Shown here in pieces: positions 1 through 9,035 of a stretch of 64,000 bases of DNA. The position numbers and the translations under genes are program-made. The notes beneath the pieces were generated by a model. That model worked only from the letters and a program-made list of their open reading frames with translations, was not told where the DNA came from and searched no databases. Positions within the stretch are counted from its first letter, which is position 1; every line of letters starts with the position of its first letter. The stretch spans positions 112,031-176,030 of the forward strand of contig NZ_FODR01000015.1 in the NCBI RefSeq assembly GCF_900110415.1. Direction: 5' to 3'. The DNA comes from Mucilaginibacter sp. OK283 (GTDB taxonomy: Bacteria > Bacteroidota > Bacteroidia > Sphingobacteriales > Sphingobacteriaceae).

Positions 1-1
1 T

Positions 2-571
2 ACGCTGCTTGAAATGATGCACGAACACGGAATTTTGGATAAAGTTGGCTTTAATACAGCACCTATACACGACTGGGGCGACAATGGCGCCTCGCAAATA
101 AATGGTATCTCGAAAGATGATTATGCGCAGTTCGAGATCGACGTTCTGCTAAAGCTGCATAGCTATGGCCTGCTTCGCCGGGGAAGGCTCATCCCGCTCA
201 GGAACTACAATGTATGTATGGTTGCCAACTCTCAGAGCGAGGTTTATGACGCTTACGGCAATGTTTCAACATGTTGGGAAGTTCCGTACACCCCTGTTTA
301 CGACAACACAGAATATTATGCAGGCAACCTTCACACCAACCCCAATATTGACTCGACCAAGGTTATCATGCGCGACTGGTTTAATGAAATACCTACCAAC
401 GATTCATGGTGTAAAGGATGCAAATTCCTCCCTGTTTGCGGTGGTGGTTGTCCAAAACATTGGAACAGCGGCTCGGCAGCTTGCCCCAGCTTTAAAAAGA
501 ACATTGACGAGCGCCTGTTCCTGAGCAAGTTTGTGAGCCTTGATAATGCACAGTCGTCTGTATTAAACTAA
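2..571 (+). CDS. radical SAM/SPASM peptide maturase, C-terminal part (5' end outside window)
   Basis: The reading frame is open to the left edge, so only the C-terminal ~190 residues are visible and the CX3CX2C radical SAM core lies outside. The visible part is a SPASM-type auxiliary Fe-S domain: a Cys in VSTCWE, then a G-N turn (YYAGNL), then the cluster CKGCKFLPVCGGGCPKHW and a last Cys in ACPSF. This Cys layout is typical of maturases that modify ribosomal peptides. The gene is followed 24 bp later by a TPR-like gene, then by a C39 exporter and a GG-leader peptide, which supports a role in RiPP maturation. The exact family and the bond formed cannot be told from this fragment. Confidence 0.85.
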   Translation, partial: TLLEMMHEHGILDKVGFNTAPIHDWGDNGASQINGISKDDYAQFEIDVLLKLHSYGLLRRGRLIPLRNYNVCMVANSQSEVYDAYGNVSTCWEVPYTPVYDNTEYYAGNLHTNPNIDSTKVIMRDWFNEIPTNDSWCKGCKFLPVCGGGCPKHWNSGSAACPSFKKNIDERLFLSKFVSLDNAQSSVLN

Positions 572-595
572 TCTTTAACCTTTAATCTTTTTGCC

Positions 596-1564
596 ATGAA
601 TTTTCTCGACCATTTCATATCAGCCAGCGCCCTAAACGATACAAGCGAACAATCAAAGAGCTATCACATTTTTATTGAATTGCTGGCACATTTTGAAAAA
701 GAGCTTTCATCATCCGAATACATGGAGCTTTACTACTTTTATACCCTGTGCGAAAAATGTTTAACCTTTAGCAGGCGTAACGAAATCAACTCAGCGCATG
801 CTACATTCAAAACCCTTTCGGCAATTGACAGGCATGCCTTTTCGCCCGGTGTAGTAAATGCTGTTGACGCCAATTATTATTCCTGCCTGGCCTATCTTGA
901 ATACGTTGAAAAACGTTATGACAGTGCCATCGCCTGTATGGAAGAAGCTTTAAAATACACTGTTGTTCAAAAAGATAAAATGGCCAAGTTTCTTCCCAGC
1001 ATTTACGAGTTGAATGTTAATATTTTACGGGTTTATATTAAAACAAAAAACACAGAAAAAACCATCGAAATATTATCAGATTTGTTGGGGAGTGTTATTT
1101 ATGATATAAATAATAGCACCTATCTCAATCCCGGCCTGAACAGTCTTTCGCACGGAGACAAAAAAAAATGGGCCCATCACATCGTTAACAATTCCATCCA
1201 TGCGCTGTGGCGCAAATTCGGGGATGAGAGTATTGAGGCCGACGCCATTTACCGGGCAGTATTCCAAAACATATTGCACCCGGCAAACCAGGCCGGCACC
1301 ACGCTCAACGCCCTGATAAAAGTACTGAGCCTTAACCAGCAATATCTTGATGGCAGGAAAAACGTTTTCAATAAATTAAGCGAACACGACTTTGATGCCA
1401 TAAGGAACAGTCCGTTTTATTTGAAACGGATGGTATTGAATAACTATTTGAGCTACATCAGCAAGCATGACGAAAACATAGAAGAACACGCAAATTTCAC
1501 ATATTTCGCCGGCATATTGACAGAGTTCGGCCTCGCTTATAAAGGAAAGCCGGTTTACTCCTGA
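596..1564 (+). CDS. TPR-like helical-repeat protein in RiPP cluster
   Basis: A 322-residue, probably cytoplasmic protein with no signal peptide or membrane segment. It is almost wholly alpha-helical and shows TPR-like helix pairs, for example around residues 85-125 (NYYSCLAYLEYVEKRYDSAI followed by a second helix) and 130-165. No catalytic motif is seen. It sits 24 bp after the radical SAM gene and 82 bp before the exporter, so it is probably co-transcribed. A scaffold role that brings precursor and maturase together is inference only. I do not recognise the family by name. Confidence 0.7.
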   Translation: MNFLDHFISASALNDTSEQSKSYHIFIELLAHFEKELSSSEYMELYYFYTLCEKCLTFSRRNEINSAHATFKTLSAIDRHAFSPGVVNAVDANYYSCLAYLEYVEKRYDSAIACMEEALKYTVVQKDKMAKFLPSIYELNVNILRVYIKTKNTEKTIEILSDLLGSVIYDINNSTYLNPGLNSLSHGDKKKWAHHIVNNSIHALWRKFGDESIEADAIYRAVFQNILHPANQAGTTLNALIKVLSLNQQYLDGRKNVFNKLSEHDFDAIRNSPFYLKRMVLNNYLSYISKHDENIEEHANFTYFAGILTEFGLAYKGKPVYS

Positions 1565-1646
1565 TCAACTAACTCCGGTAATTGGATAGTAACCATCCCG
1601 TTACTGGTTGAAAGCAACAAAAGATCAATATTTTAATAATTTTCAT

Positions 1647-3833
1647 ATGTCGTTTCCACATTATTCACAGTTAGAATATAGCGACTGCGGAGCCACGTGT
1701 CTTAAGATCATTTTAAAATACTACAACAAAAAATCATCTCTCGGGCAGCTTCGGGACCTATGCGAAACAACCAGGGCGGGTGTATCTGTTGGCGACCTTG
1801 TTAACGCTGCCAATAAGTTGCGTTTTGAGACGGTATCCCTATTATGCACAAGCCAGTGGCTTATAGAAAACGCGGTTCTGCCTTGCATCATTCATTGGAA
1901 ACAGGATCATTTTGTCGTTTTATATAAAATCACCGATAAATATTTTTATATATCCGATCCGGCATTTGGGAAAATAAGGTTAAAACACGATGTTTTTGCA
2001 AACTGGTGGAAAGAAGATGCGGAAAAAGGTATTGCCTTGTTTCTTGAGCCGAAAGCCGATTTTAATGAGCTTCAGTTAGTATCGTCGACCTTTAAGGAGC
2101 GCGTTGGACGAAGCTTTTCCTATTTCAAAGATGCCGTTAAAGATCAGCATGGGCTTATTGGTGCGCTTTTACTTATCATCATATTTAGCTCGGCCATTAT
2201 TTATGTGTTCCCCAAAACAATGCAAACTGTAATTGATAAGGGGATTCAGCGTAAAAACGTAACCATCTTGTGGTCGGTACTTGGTTTTCAGCTGGCATTA
2301 ATATTCGGGCAGAACCTGTTTAACTGGATACAAGGCTGGGTACGTGTAAAATTCAGCATGAGGATTAGTGTAAAAATGATTACCCAGCTTTTACTAAAGG
2401 TAATCAGGTTACCTGTTCGCTTTTTTGACAGCCGGGTACCTACAGATATTTTTCAGCGTATTGAAGACCAAAAAAATGTAGAGTTGTTTATTTCCGAGCA
2501 ACTTATCCAAACAATTGTATCGGTAGTATTAACCATTGTATTAACCGTGCGCTTGTTTGGATATAACACCGATATAGGTTTTATTTTTTCGATTTTAAGT
2601 ATTGTATCTGTTTCATGGGTATTCATGTTTTACAGGCTCAGAAGGCAGCTTGACTACACTAATTTCAGGCTGAATTCCGAAAATCATAACCTGGTAAATG
2701 AAATTATTCATGGCATGGTAGATGTGAAAGTAAACAACGCACAGGATAAAAAAATATCACAATGGAAACGTTTACAAACCAAGATCTTCGTACTTAAAAA
2801 CCGGGTATTACAACTTGGCGTATATCAAAATATCGGCGTACAGCTGTTAACGCAGCTTAAGAACGTTTTTATTACCTTTTTGTGTGCCTACCTTGTAATC
2901 AAAGGCCAACTCAGCATAGGTACTATGTTAAGTATAGGGTATATAACAGGGCTGCTTTCAAACCCTATCGACTCGCTTGCCAATTTTTCACGCACCATCC
3001 AGGACGCCCAACTATCGTTAACCCGCCTGGATGAAATTATGCAGCGCAAAAACGAAGTTATTGAAGATGCCGGTTACCTGGATGTTGAACCGATGCAAAA
3101 GATTGAACTGAGAAATGTAAGCTTTAAATATGAAGGGAGCAGCCAGCCTTATGTACTATCGGATATCAATATTGAAATACCAATTGGCAAGGTAACGGCC
3201 ATAGTAGGAAGCAGCGGAAGCGGTAAATCAACCATATTCAAGTTACTTCTCAATTTTTACACTCCACAAAAGGGTAATATCCTGATTGACGAAACCAACT
3301 TTGAATTAATGAACCCCGAAAAATGGCGCGAACAGTGCGGTATAGTACTGCAAGACGGATACATTTTTAGCGGCACTTTTGCCGATAATATAGCCGTTGG
3401 CGATACACAGCCCGATATGGAGAAATTAATAAACGCGGCCAGGATAGCATGCCTTATCGGTTTTATTGAAAAGCTCCCTTTACAGTTTAATACCAAAATA
3501 GGCAATACCGGTATGGGGCTAAGCGGCGGGCAAAAACAACGCCTGCTGATAGCCAGGGCCATTTACAAGAACCCCAAATACCTGTTTCTTGACGAGGCAA
3601 CCAGTTCGCTTGATTCAAATAACGAACGGCAGATTATGCAAAACCTTGATGAGTTTTTTAAAGGCCGTACAGTGGTGATTATAGCACATAGGCTTAGCAC
3701 GGTAAAAAATGCAGACCAGATTATTGTGATTGAAAACGGCCGGCTCGAAGAAACAGGCCATCACCGGGAGCTTACCCGCGTAAAGGGCAAATATTTCCAG
3801 CTGGTTAAAAATCAATTAGAGTTAGGTAATTAA
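1647..3833 (+). CDS. peptidase-domain (C39) ABC transporter, peptide exporter
   Basis: A 728-residue inner-membrane exporter that cleaves a double-glycine leader and exports the peptide. The N-terminal C39 domain has Cys14 in SDCGATC, His88 in QDHFVVL and Asp104 in ISDPAFG as the likely catalytic set. A membrane domain spans roughly residues 150-440. The nucleotide-binding domain has Walker A GSSGSGKST near 520, signature LSGGQKQR near 625, Walker B YLFLDEA near 645 and the H-loop AHRLS. The frame is open upstream to a TTG at 1608. I chose the ATG at 1647 because family members begin about 13 residues before the DCG motif and because an A/T-rich leader precedes it. A GG-leader precursor lies 4 kb downstream on the same strand, a likely substrate. 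Confidence 0.93.
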   Translation: MSFPHYSQLEYSDCGATCLKIILKYYNKKSSLGQLRDLCETTRAGVSVGDLVNAANKLRFETVSLLCTSQWLIENAVLPCIIHWKQDHFVVLYKITDKYFYISDPAFGKIRLKHDVFANWWKEDAEKGIALFLEPKADFNELQLVSSTFKERVGRSFSYFKDAVKDQHGLIGALLLIIIFSSAIIYVFPKTMQTVIDKGIQRKNVTILWSVLGFQLALIFGQNLFNWIQGWVRVKFSMRISVKMITQLLLKVIRLPVRFFDSRVPTDIFQRIEDQKNVELFISEQLIQTIVSVVLTIVLTVRLFGYNTDIGFIFSILSIVSVSWVFMFYRLRRQLDYTNFRLNSENHNLVNEIIHGMVDVKVNNAQDKKISQWKRLQTKIFVLKNRVLQLGVYQNIGVQLLTQLKNVFITFLCAYLVIKGQLSIGTMLSIGYITGLLSNPIDSLANFSRTIQDAQLSLTRLDEIMQRKNEVIEDAGYLDVEPMQKIELRNVSFKYEGSSQPYVLSDINIEIPIGKVTAIVGSSGSGKSTIFKLLLNFYTPQKGNILIDETNFELMNPEKWREQCGIVLQDGYIFSGTFADNIAVGDTQPDMEKLINAARIACLIGFIEKLPLQFNTKIGNTGMGLSGGQKQRLLIARAIYKNPKYLFLDEATSSLDSNNERQIMQNLDEFFKGRTVVIIAHRLSTVKNADQIIVIENGRLEETGHHRELTRVKGKYFQLVKNQLELGN

Positions 3834-3852
3834 TACCAAAATATAAATAAAC

Positions 3853-5394
3853 ATGAAGTACATTCAATCCTACTGGAGTTTACCTTGTATTAAAACATAT
3901 GAAAATGAGTACAGCCGCTTTCGCGGCGGATGGGTAACCGAAAAACATCATGCCATTAGCTGCGCACTAAGCCTGTTGCTGCTACAAAAATACAACACAG
4001 GCACGCCTGTAACCTTATATACCGATAATCAGGGATTTGACTGGCTAATCAATAAACTTTCCCTTCCTTACGATGACGTAAAAGTTGAACTTGACTGCAT
4101 TAACCATATCGATCCGCTATTATGGTCAATGGGTAAAATATATACTTACAGCCAGCAAAATGAGCCTTTTTTGCACATAGATAACGACGTGTTTATGTGG
4201 GAGCCATTTGACAGGAAACTACTGGCCAAACCACTTATTTTTCAAAACTTTGAGGTAAACCATGGCATTTACGAACAATTATATCAAGAAGCTACAAACA
4301 AAAACTTCATATTACCTGGTCAGTTTACCGAAGGCATGAACATAAATGCCGAACTAACAGCTATAAATGCCGGTATTATAGGCGGCCACGATATTGAATT
4401 TTATAAAAACTATTGTGCCCAGGCTTTTGAATTTGTAAAACAAAATGAACACAACATACTCAATTCATCTCTGAAAGGCGCCTATAACCTGTTTTTTGAA
4501 CAACTTTTTTACGCCAAGTTTCTGTTTATGAAATATGGTGATTACCAGAGTGCTACAGGAGCCTTATTGAGTGACAATGAAGGCCATATGTATAAGCTTA
4601 CTTCTTTTGGGCTTGTACCCCAGGTTCAAAAATACATACACATGATAGGGCAGGCCAAATCTCATATCAAACTGGCATTACATATGGAAGAACGCTTTTC
4701 ATTTGAGTTTCCACGTTACTATAAGCATATCAGCAATATCTACAAAAATCAAAAGATTTATAGCCCAACTCCTTCCATTCCGCCCGACTGGCAGGCCAGC
4801 AGCTCAAACAACCGTTTTGGTTATTGCGAAAGCTATATAAAAAAAATGGGCCACCATATAAACAATGTCGACGGAGATGTTATCGAAGCGCTCCTGGAAG
4901 ATAATTTTGATAACAGCGAATACCACAAGCTATGGGACCTTTACCAGGTTGAATGGGCGATAATGAACCTTAAGCCGGCAACTGCCTATTGTAACAGCCT
5001 TACCTACCTGTATGAATATGACATCAACGATTTCCTGGACCTTAAATTCAAAATAAATGAAGACTCATGCCAGATTATACATCTTTATTATGAATGGCCG
5101 CACGATTTAACAACCAGGAATGTAGCGGCTTTAATAGACGATAAAGTGCCGGGTACGGGTAATCTATTACCGTACCTCATTTGCCGTGAAAACAACAGGT
5201 TTAAACTGATCTTGTTAAAAAACTGGTTTATGGTATTTGATTTAATTAAGGACCAGGAACTTAATGGAAAAGAGATAATTAAAATCATGAGTACCCATGA
5301 CGAAGTAAAAATAGAAGTTGACTCCATAAACGATGGTCTTTATCATTTTTTGTCGAGCCAGGCTTTTGTATACAACAGGCTTTTGGTAGCCTAA
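3853..5394 (+). CDS. glycosyltransferase-like protein (DUF6734-like), RiPP cluster
   Basis: A 513-residue protein with no signal peptide. The N-terminal ~270 residues look like a GT-A fold: an opening beta strand (MKYIQSYWS), a YTDNQG segment, and a DND motif in EPFLHIDNDVFMWEPF that resembles the metal-binding DxD of glycosyltransferases. Further on there is an NAGIIGG turn. The C-terminal ~200 residues are unassigned and may bind the substrate. It begins 19 bp after the exporter and ends 22 bp before the outer-membrane barrel gene, so it is part of the peptide operon. DUF6734 membership is from memory of the family's start and is moderately sure; sugar transfer to a peptide is inference. 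Confidence 0.6.
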   Translation: MKYIQSYWSLPCIKTYENEYSRFRGGWVTEKHHAISCALSLLLLQKYNTGTPVTLYTDNQGFDWLINKLSLPYDDVKVELDCINHIDPLLWSMGKIYTYSQQNEPFLHIDNDVFMWEPFDRKLLAKPLIFQNFEVNHGIYEQLYQEATNKNFILPGQFTEGMNINAELTAINAGIIGGHDIEFYKNYCAQAFEFVKQNEHNILNSSLKGAYNLFFEQLFYAKFLFMKYGDYQSATGALLSDNEGHMYKLTSFGLVPQVQKYIHMIGQAKSHIKLALHMEERFSFEFPRYYKHISNIYKNQKIYSPTPSIPPDWQASSSNNRFGYCESYIKKMGHHINNVDGDVIEALLEDNFDNSEYHKLWDLYQVEWAIMNLKPATAYCNSLTYLYEYDINDFLDLKFKINEDSCQIIHLYYEWPHDLTTRNVAALIDDKVPGTGNLLPYLICRENNRFKLILLKNWFMVFDLIKDQELNGKEIIKIMSTHDEVKIEVDSINDGLYHFLSSQAFVYNRLLVA

Positions 5395-5416
5395 AGCAAA
5401 CACAACCCCAATAAAT

Positions 5417-7825
5417 ATGACTATAACTAATACAAGTTTCTGCCGAAAAATATGCTTAGCTTTTTTTTTCTCGTTCCTGTGCGCTGCCACGCATGCACAG
5501 CTACACATAAAGGGTTTTATAAAGGATAGCACAGAAGTATCCATTCCTGGTTGCTCTGTTAAGCTAACTTCGGGCACAGATATAAATTTCGCACAAACAA
5601 CGTCAACGGATAAAGACGGAGCGTTTAAAATAAGCCATTTGCAAAAGGGGGTTTACAACTTGACCATAACGAACGTGGTTTATAATACTTTATCGATAAA
5701 AATTAACCTGACAAACGATACCAACCTCAATATAAAATTAACAGAACGTATCAACTCACTGTCGAAAGTAACAATCACAGGCAATAAGCGCCTGCTTGAG
5801 CGTAAGCGCGACAGGTTTGTTTTCAATGTTTCCAATTCGCCATTTACGCTCGGAAATAATGTTTTTGAAGTGTTAAGGCAAACACCGATGGTACAACTAA
5901 CAGACCAGGGGGCATTAAACATTCTTGGGAACCCGCAAAATGCAACTGTTTTCATTAACCGGAAAAAGTTTCCGCTTTCGGGTGAAGACTTAGCCAATTT
6001 TTTAAAGAATATGCCGGCCGATAACATCCTGCAGATTGAAATTCTCAGCATCCCTCCTCCTTACTATGATGTAAACGGGCCGGTTATCGATATCATCCTG
6101 AAACACCTTGATATAAATGGTATCAGAGGTTCAACATCCCTTGCTTATGAACGGGCCAGTGTAAACAGGGGCATTTTATCAAACAATCTCGATTTTAATT
6201 CCAATCGTTACAACCAGACTCTTTCAATCGGGCTTAATGACGGCGACTATTTTAAAACCATCGGAAAAACCACCAATTTTTATGGCGCACAGCCGTCGAC
6301 AGTAACATCTGACGTTAATACGCGGGCTAACCGCAAAGGGATAAATATATACACAGATCTGCGATACAGTTTAACCCCCGTTTTAACTATCGGAACGCAG
6401 CTGATAACCAACAACTCGAAAACTAACAGCAATGGCGACGGTGCCGAAACTATTGAACCTGCCGCTATCAATTCAAATTATCTGCAGGTTGACCACGTAA
6501 AAAACAACCTGCTATCAAACAATGCCTTTCTGAAATACAACTCGGAAAAAAAACAAACCTATTTTGAATTAAGTACAGACTATTTAAAGGCAGATATGGA
6601 CCAGAATAACCGCTTTAACAGTAACCTCGAGGGCGGCAATTACCAAAACATATCGCCACAACACATACGTAACTATGCTATTAAAACCGATTTTTCAAAA
6701 CCTGTTGTTGCAAAGGTTCTGTTAACAAGCGGCCTCAGGTATAGCAACTCAACCATAAACACGCCTTACCAGGCCTTCGACCTGTCAAATAACCAAATCA
6801 GGCCGCTCGACGAATTCTCCGCCGATTTCCATTACAGCGAGAAGATCTATTCAGGATATTCAACCCTCGAACGGGATTTCGGCAAAAAATGGTCGGCAAA
6901 AATAGGCCTGCAGGCAGAGCATAGTCATATCAATACCGAAACCCGCGCGGTCACTTTGCAGGCCAATAAGCAGGATTACACTTTTATTTTCCCGTTGGGC
7001 TATCTCAACTACAGTCCTGACGATAACAATTCGTTTTCGCTCACATCCAAAATAAATAACAGCCGCCCCGGCTACAGCTATCTCAACCCGGCAAGGCGAT
7101 TGATTGGCAGCCGGACTATCACCGAAGGCAACCCTTATCTCAACCCTTCAAACGGCGGCATAGTTGAGCTGATGTATAGTTTAAAACAAACCTATTACTG
7201 GGGGCTTACTTATACACAAAACAATCGCTTGTTCAGCCAGATTAACCAGGTTATTAACCAGGATACTTTATTAATTAAATGGCAAAACTGGGGGAATCAA
7301 AAACAGTATAACTTTTGGTTTTTTACCCAGCATAATATGTTTAATAATCATTGGAGCGCCTCAATAAATACCAACCTGGGCTATTACCACCGGAGCTATA
7401 ACACCAGCATTACCAACTCGGCTGCGTCAAACAGCAATGTGCAATTATTTGCTTCTTTAAATAATTCATTTAGCAAAATTGGTTCTAAAAACCTTAGTCT
7501 TTATTGTAACATGAGCTTCAATACACCAGGCAGGTATGGCTTGTGGAAAGACAACACCAGCAGTTACCGGGTGGACCTGGGCGCGAATTATAATGTTCCT
7601 AAAAGCAATTTCAGGCTTTCACTCGCAGTGAACGATTTACTAAAATATAACGACAGGCATGTATACAACATTAACCAAACCGATGATCAGTACACAAGGG
7701 TAATAACAAACAGCGATGCGCGAAGCGTCAGGCTAACAATCAGCAAAACATTTGGCAACCTGAAAGTGAAGAAGATTGATAAGCGAAACACCAGTAACGA
7801 AGATGAAAAACAGCGAATAAAATAA
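5417..7825 (+). CDS. outer-membrane beta-barrel protein with carboxypeptidase-regulatory-like domain
   Basis: An 802-residue outer-membrane protein. It has a signal peptide (hydrophobic core around residues 11-25, ending near THAQ), a carboxypeptidase-regulatory-like beta-sandwich at about 28-112, a plug-like segment at about 115-225 (VTITGNKRLLERKRDRFVFNV and an FINRKKFPLSG region) and a long barrel with alternating aromatic strands. This matches the 'outer membrane beta-barrel' relatives of TonB-dependent receptors that are common in Bacteroidota. It lies between the glycosyltransferase-like gene and the precursor peptide. It may move the mature peptide across the outer membrane, or act as its receptor. 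Direction of transport cannot be told from sequence. Confidence 0.85.
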   Translation: MTITNTSFCRKICLAFFFSFLCAATHAQLHIKGFIKDSTEVSIPGCSVKLTSGTDINFAQTTSTDKDGAFKISHLQKGVYNLTITNVVYNTLSIKINLTNDTNLNIKLTERINSLSKVTITGNKRLLERKRDRFVFNVSNSPFTLGNNVFEVLRQTPMVQLTDQGALNILGNPQNATVFINRKKFPLSGEDLANFLKNMPADNILQIEILSIPPPYYDVNGPVIDIILKHLDINGIRGSTSLAYERASVNRGILSNNLDFNSNRYNQTLSIGLNDGDYFKTIGKTTNFYGAQPSTVTSDVNTRANRKGINIYTDLRYSLTPVLTIGTQLITNNSKTNSNGDGAETIEPAAINSNYLQVDHVKNNLLSNNAFLKYNSEKKQTYFELSTDYLKADMDQNNRFNSNLEGGNYQNISPQHIRNYAIKTDFSKPVVAKVLLTSGLRYSNSTINTPYQAFDLSNNQIRPLDEFSADFHYSEKIYSGYSTLERDFGKKWSAKIGLQAEHSHINTETRAVTLQANKQDYTFIFPLGYLNYSPDDNNSFSLTSKINNSRPGYSYLNPARRLIGSRTITEGNPYLNPSNGGIVELMYSLKQTYYWGLTYTQNNRLFSQINQVINQDTLLIKWQNWGNQKQYNFWFFTQHNMFNNHWSASINTNLGYYHRSYNTSITNSAASNSNVQLFASLNNSFSKIGSKNLSLYCNMSFNTPGRYGLWKDNTSSYRVDLGANYNVPKSNFRLSLAVNDLLKYNDRHVYNINQTDDQYTRVITNSDARSVRLTISKTFGNLKVKKIDKRNTSNEDEKQRIK

Positions 7826-7850
7826 TCTCTTTAAAAATAATCCTTAAACC

Positions 7851-8081
7851 ATGAAATCAAAACTTCTTAAATCACTGTTTCTGAATAGGCTGAATGCCGA
7901 CTTGACTCATCCCCAAAACCAGGTAACCATACTAAATGCCGAGGTTATAGATATGCTGTATGGTGGCGTACGCAGCTTTAACGAATGTGCAACCCACTCG
8001 GGGTCGTGCTCAGAGCTGACAGCCTGTGGCACCTATAACTCCTGTAGTGACAAATGCGTGATTAATAGCCAGGCAGCCTAA
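7851..8081 (+). CDS. double-glycine-leader, Cys-rich RiPP precursor peptide
   Basis: A 76-residue peptide. The Lys-rich start (MKSKLLKSLFLNRLNADL) and the stretch ILNAEVIDMLYGG form a leader with hydrophobic residues at -12, -7 and -4 and Gly-Gly at -2/-1, as expected for cleavage by C39 peptidases. Counting from the first residue after GG, the ~36-residue core has Cys at positions 6, 13, 19, 25 and 29, mixed with many Ser/Thr and Gly residues. It is the last gene of the plus-strand cluster, 25 bp after the barrel gene and just before a hairpin. Upstream radical SAM and exporter genes make a modified, exported peptide likely. Only one precursor is visible here; others could lie left of the window. 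Confidence 0.85.
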   Translation: MKSKLLKSLFLNRLNADLTHPQNQVTILNAEVIDMLYGGVRSFNECATHSGSCSELTACGTYNSCSDKCVINSQAA

Positions 8082-8118
8082 AACGAACGTATTTAACCCT
8101 GCAATATCTTTGAAAAGA

Positions 8119-8162
8119 GCAAGGGGCTGTTCCCTAACGCATAACAGCCTCCTGTTGCTTTC
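8119..8162 (+). terminator. hairpin after the RiPP precursor
   Basis: The left arm GGGGCTGTT and right arm AACAGCCTCC are flanked by further complementary GCAA/TTGC bases, with an 11-nt loop. A short, weak T stretch follows. The position, 38 bp after the precursor stop, fits an end-of-operon terminator. Confidence 0.5.
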
Positions 8163-8176
8163 AGTCAAATTTATAA

Positions 8177-8713
8177 CTATAGATCGTTGTTATTGAGTAT
8201 GCCCGTTATCGTTGCCTCAATCTCTTTATTCGAGACGATTTTGTATTGCACGGAATTGAAATTTAGCACCCCATCGATAACAGATCCTTTGTTATCGTAA
8301 CGCTTTCCGGTTATTTCAATAGCGCGGTTGGCCGATATTACCCCATCAAATTTGCAGGGAAAATTTCTTTGTTTTCCCGTACCTATGTTTGTGACTGACA
8401 GATAACTATAGGAAGAATTGACATAAAGGATCATCGAGTAAAGGATCTTTTTGTTTTTTTCCACTGTGAATGAATCTGTTTTAAATATGGTTGCAGCTTT
8501 TAAAATATCATCCATCCCTGGTTTTTTTGACAGGTATATGGCGCTGTTATTATTGTTAATATTGCCATCAAGAGGGATATAATAATCCTTCACTAAAAAA
8601 CCTCCATTTTCAAAGCTTAGTTTTTCGTATGAATTGACTGACGGGTTGTTTTTTGTTTGCCCGAAAAGGCCGAATGGCAATGTGGTGATAAAAATGGCTG
8701 ATAGTATTTTCAT
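8177..8713 (-). CDS. small secreted protein of unknown function
   Basis: Read from the ATG at 8713 this is a 178-residue protein with a clear signal peptide (MKILSAIFITTLPFGLFGQ). The frame extends upstream to 8782, but that extension lacks signal-peptide character and is unlikely to be coding. The mature part is beta-rich with no Cys and no motif that I recognise. It is convergent with the RiPP cluster and lies between that cluster and an ABC exporter operon, so a role in peptide immunity or handling is possible but unsupported. Confidence 0.6.
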   Translation of the reverse strand: MKILSAIFITTLPFGLFGQTKNNPSVNSYEKLSFENGGFLVKDYYIPLDGNINNNNSAIYLSKKPGMDDILKAATIFKTDSFTVEKNKKILYSMILYVNSSYSYLSVTNIGTGKQRNFPCKFDGVISANRAIEITGKRYDNKGSVIDGVLNFNSVQYKIVSNKEIEATITGILNNNDL

Positions 8714-9035
8714 AAGAGTCTTTTTTTTAAAGACGAATAAACCCGGCAATTGGTTGCAAAAAATATTATCGTTGCTTACCAACTGTTGAATAAAAGTAGT
8801 CCCGCCAAAGTGAGATTTTTTTGCTTTTAAAACTTACAGAAAGCTGTCAAAGTAATCGAACATGCCTGATTCAAAATTAGGCGTACTGTTACAGATACCG
8901 GAGGCTGAATCCCTCCCTCTTCGCAATAACACATTGCAAAATCCAGCCTTACTTTCCAATTTTTGAAAGCATCTTCAAAAATATAATCTATTCAAAATAT
9001 TGTAGCGGCTTTCTTATAAAACAGTTATTATCGCA
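8714..9035. other. intergenic stretch, no gene seen
   Basis: About 320 bp, A/T-rich, between the secreted protein and the end of the ABC exporter operon. No open frame, hairpin or exact TAnnTTTG box was found. Confidence 0.5.

Noticed and set aside
1608..1646. TTG start that would lengthen the C39 exporter by 13 residues
   Set aside because: The ATG at 1647 gives the normal distance to the catalytic Cys; the extension is A/T-rich leader.
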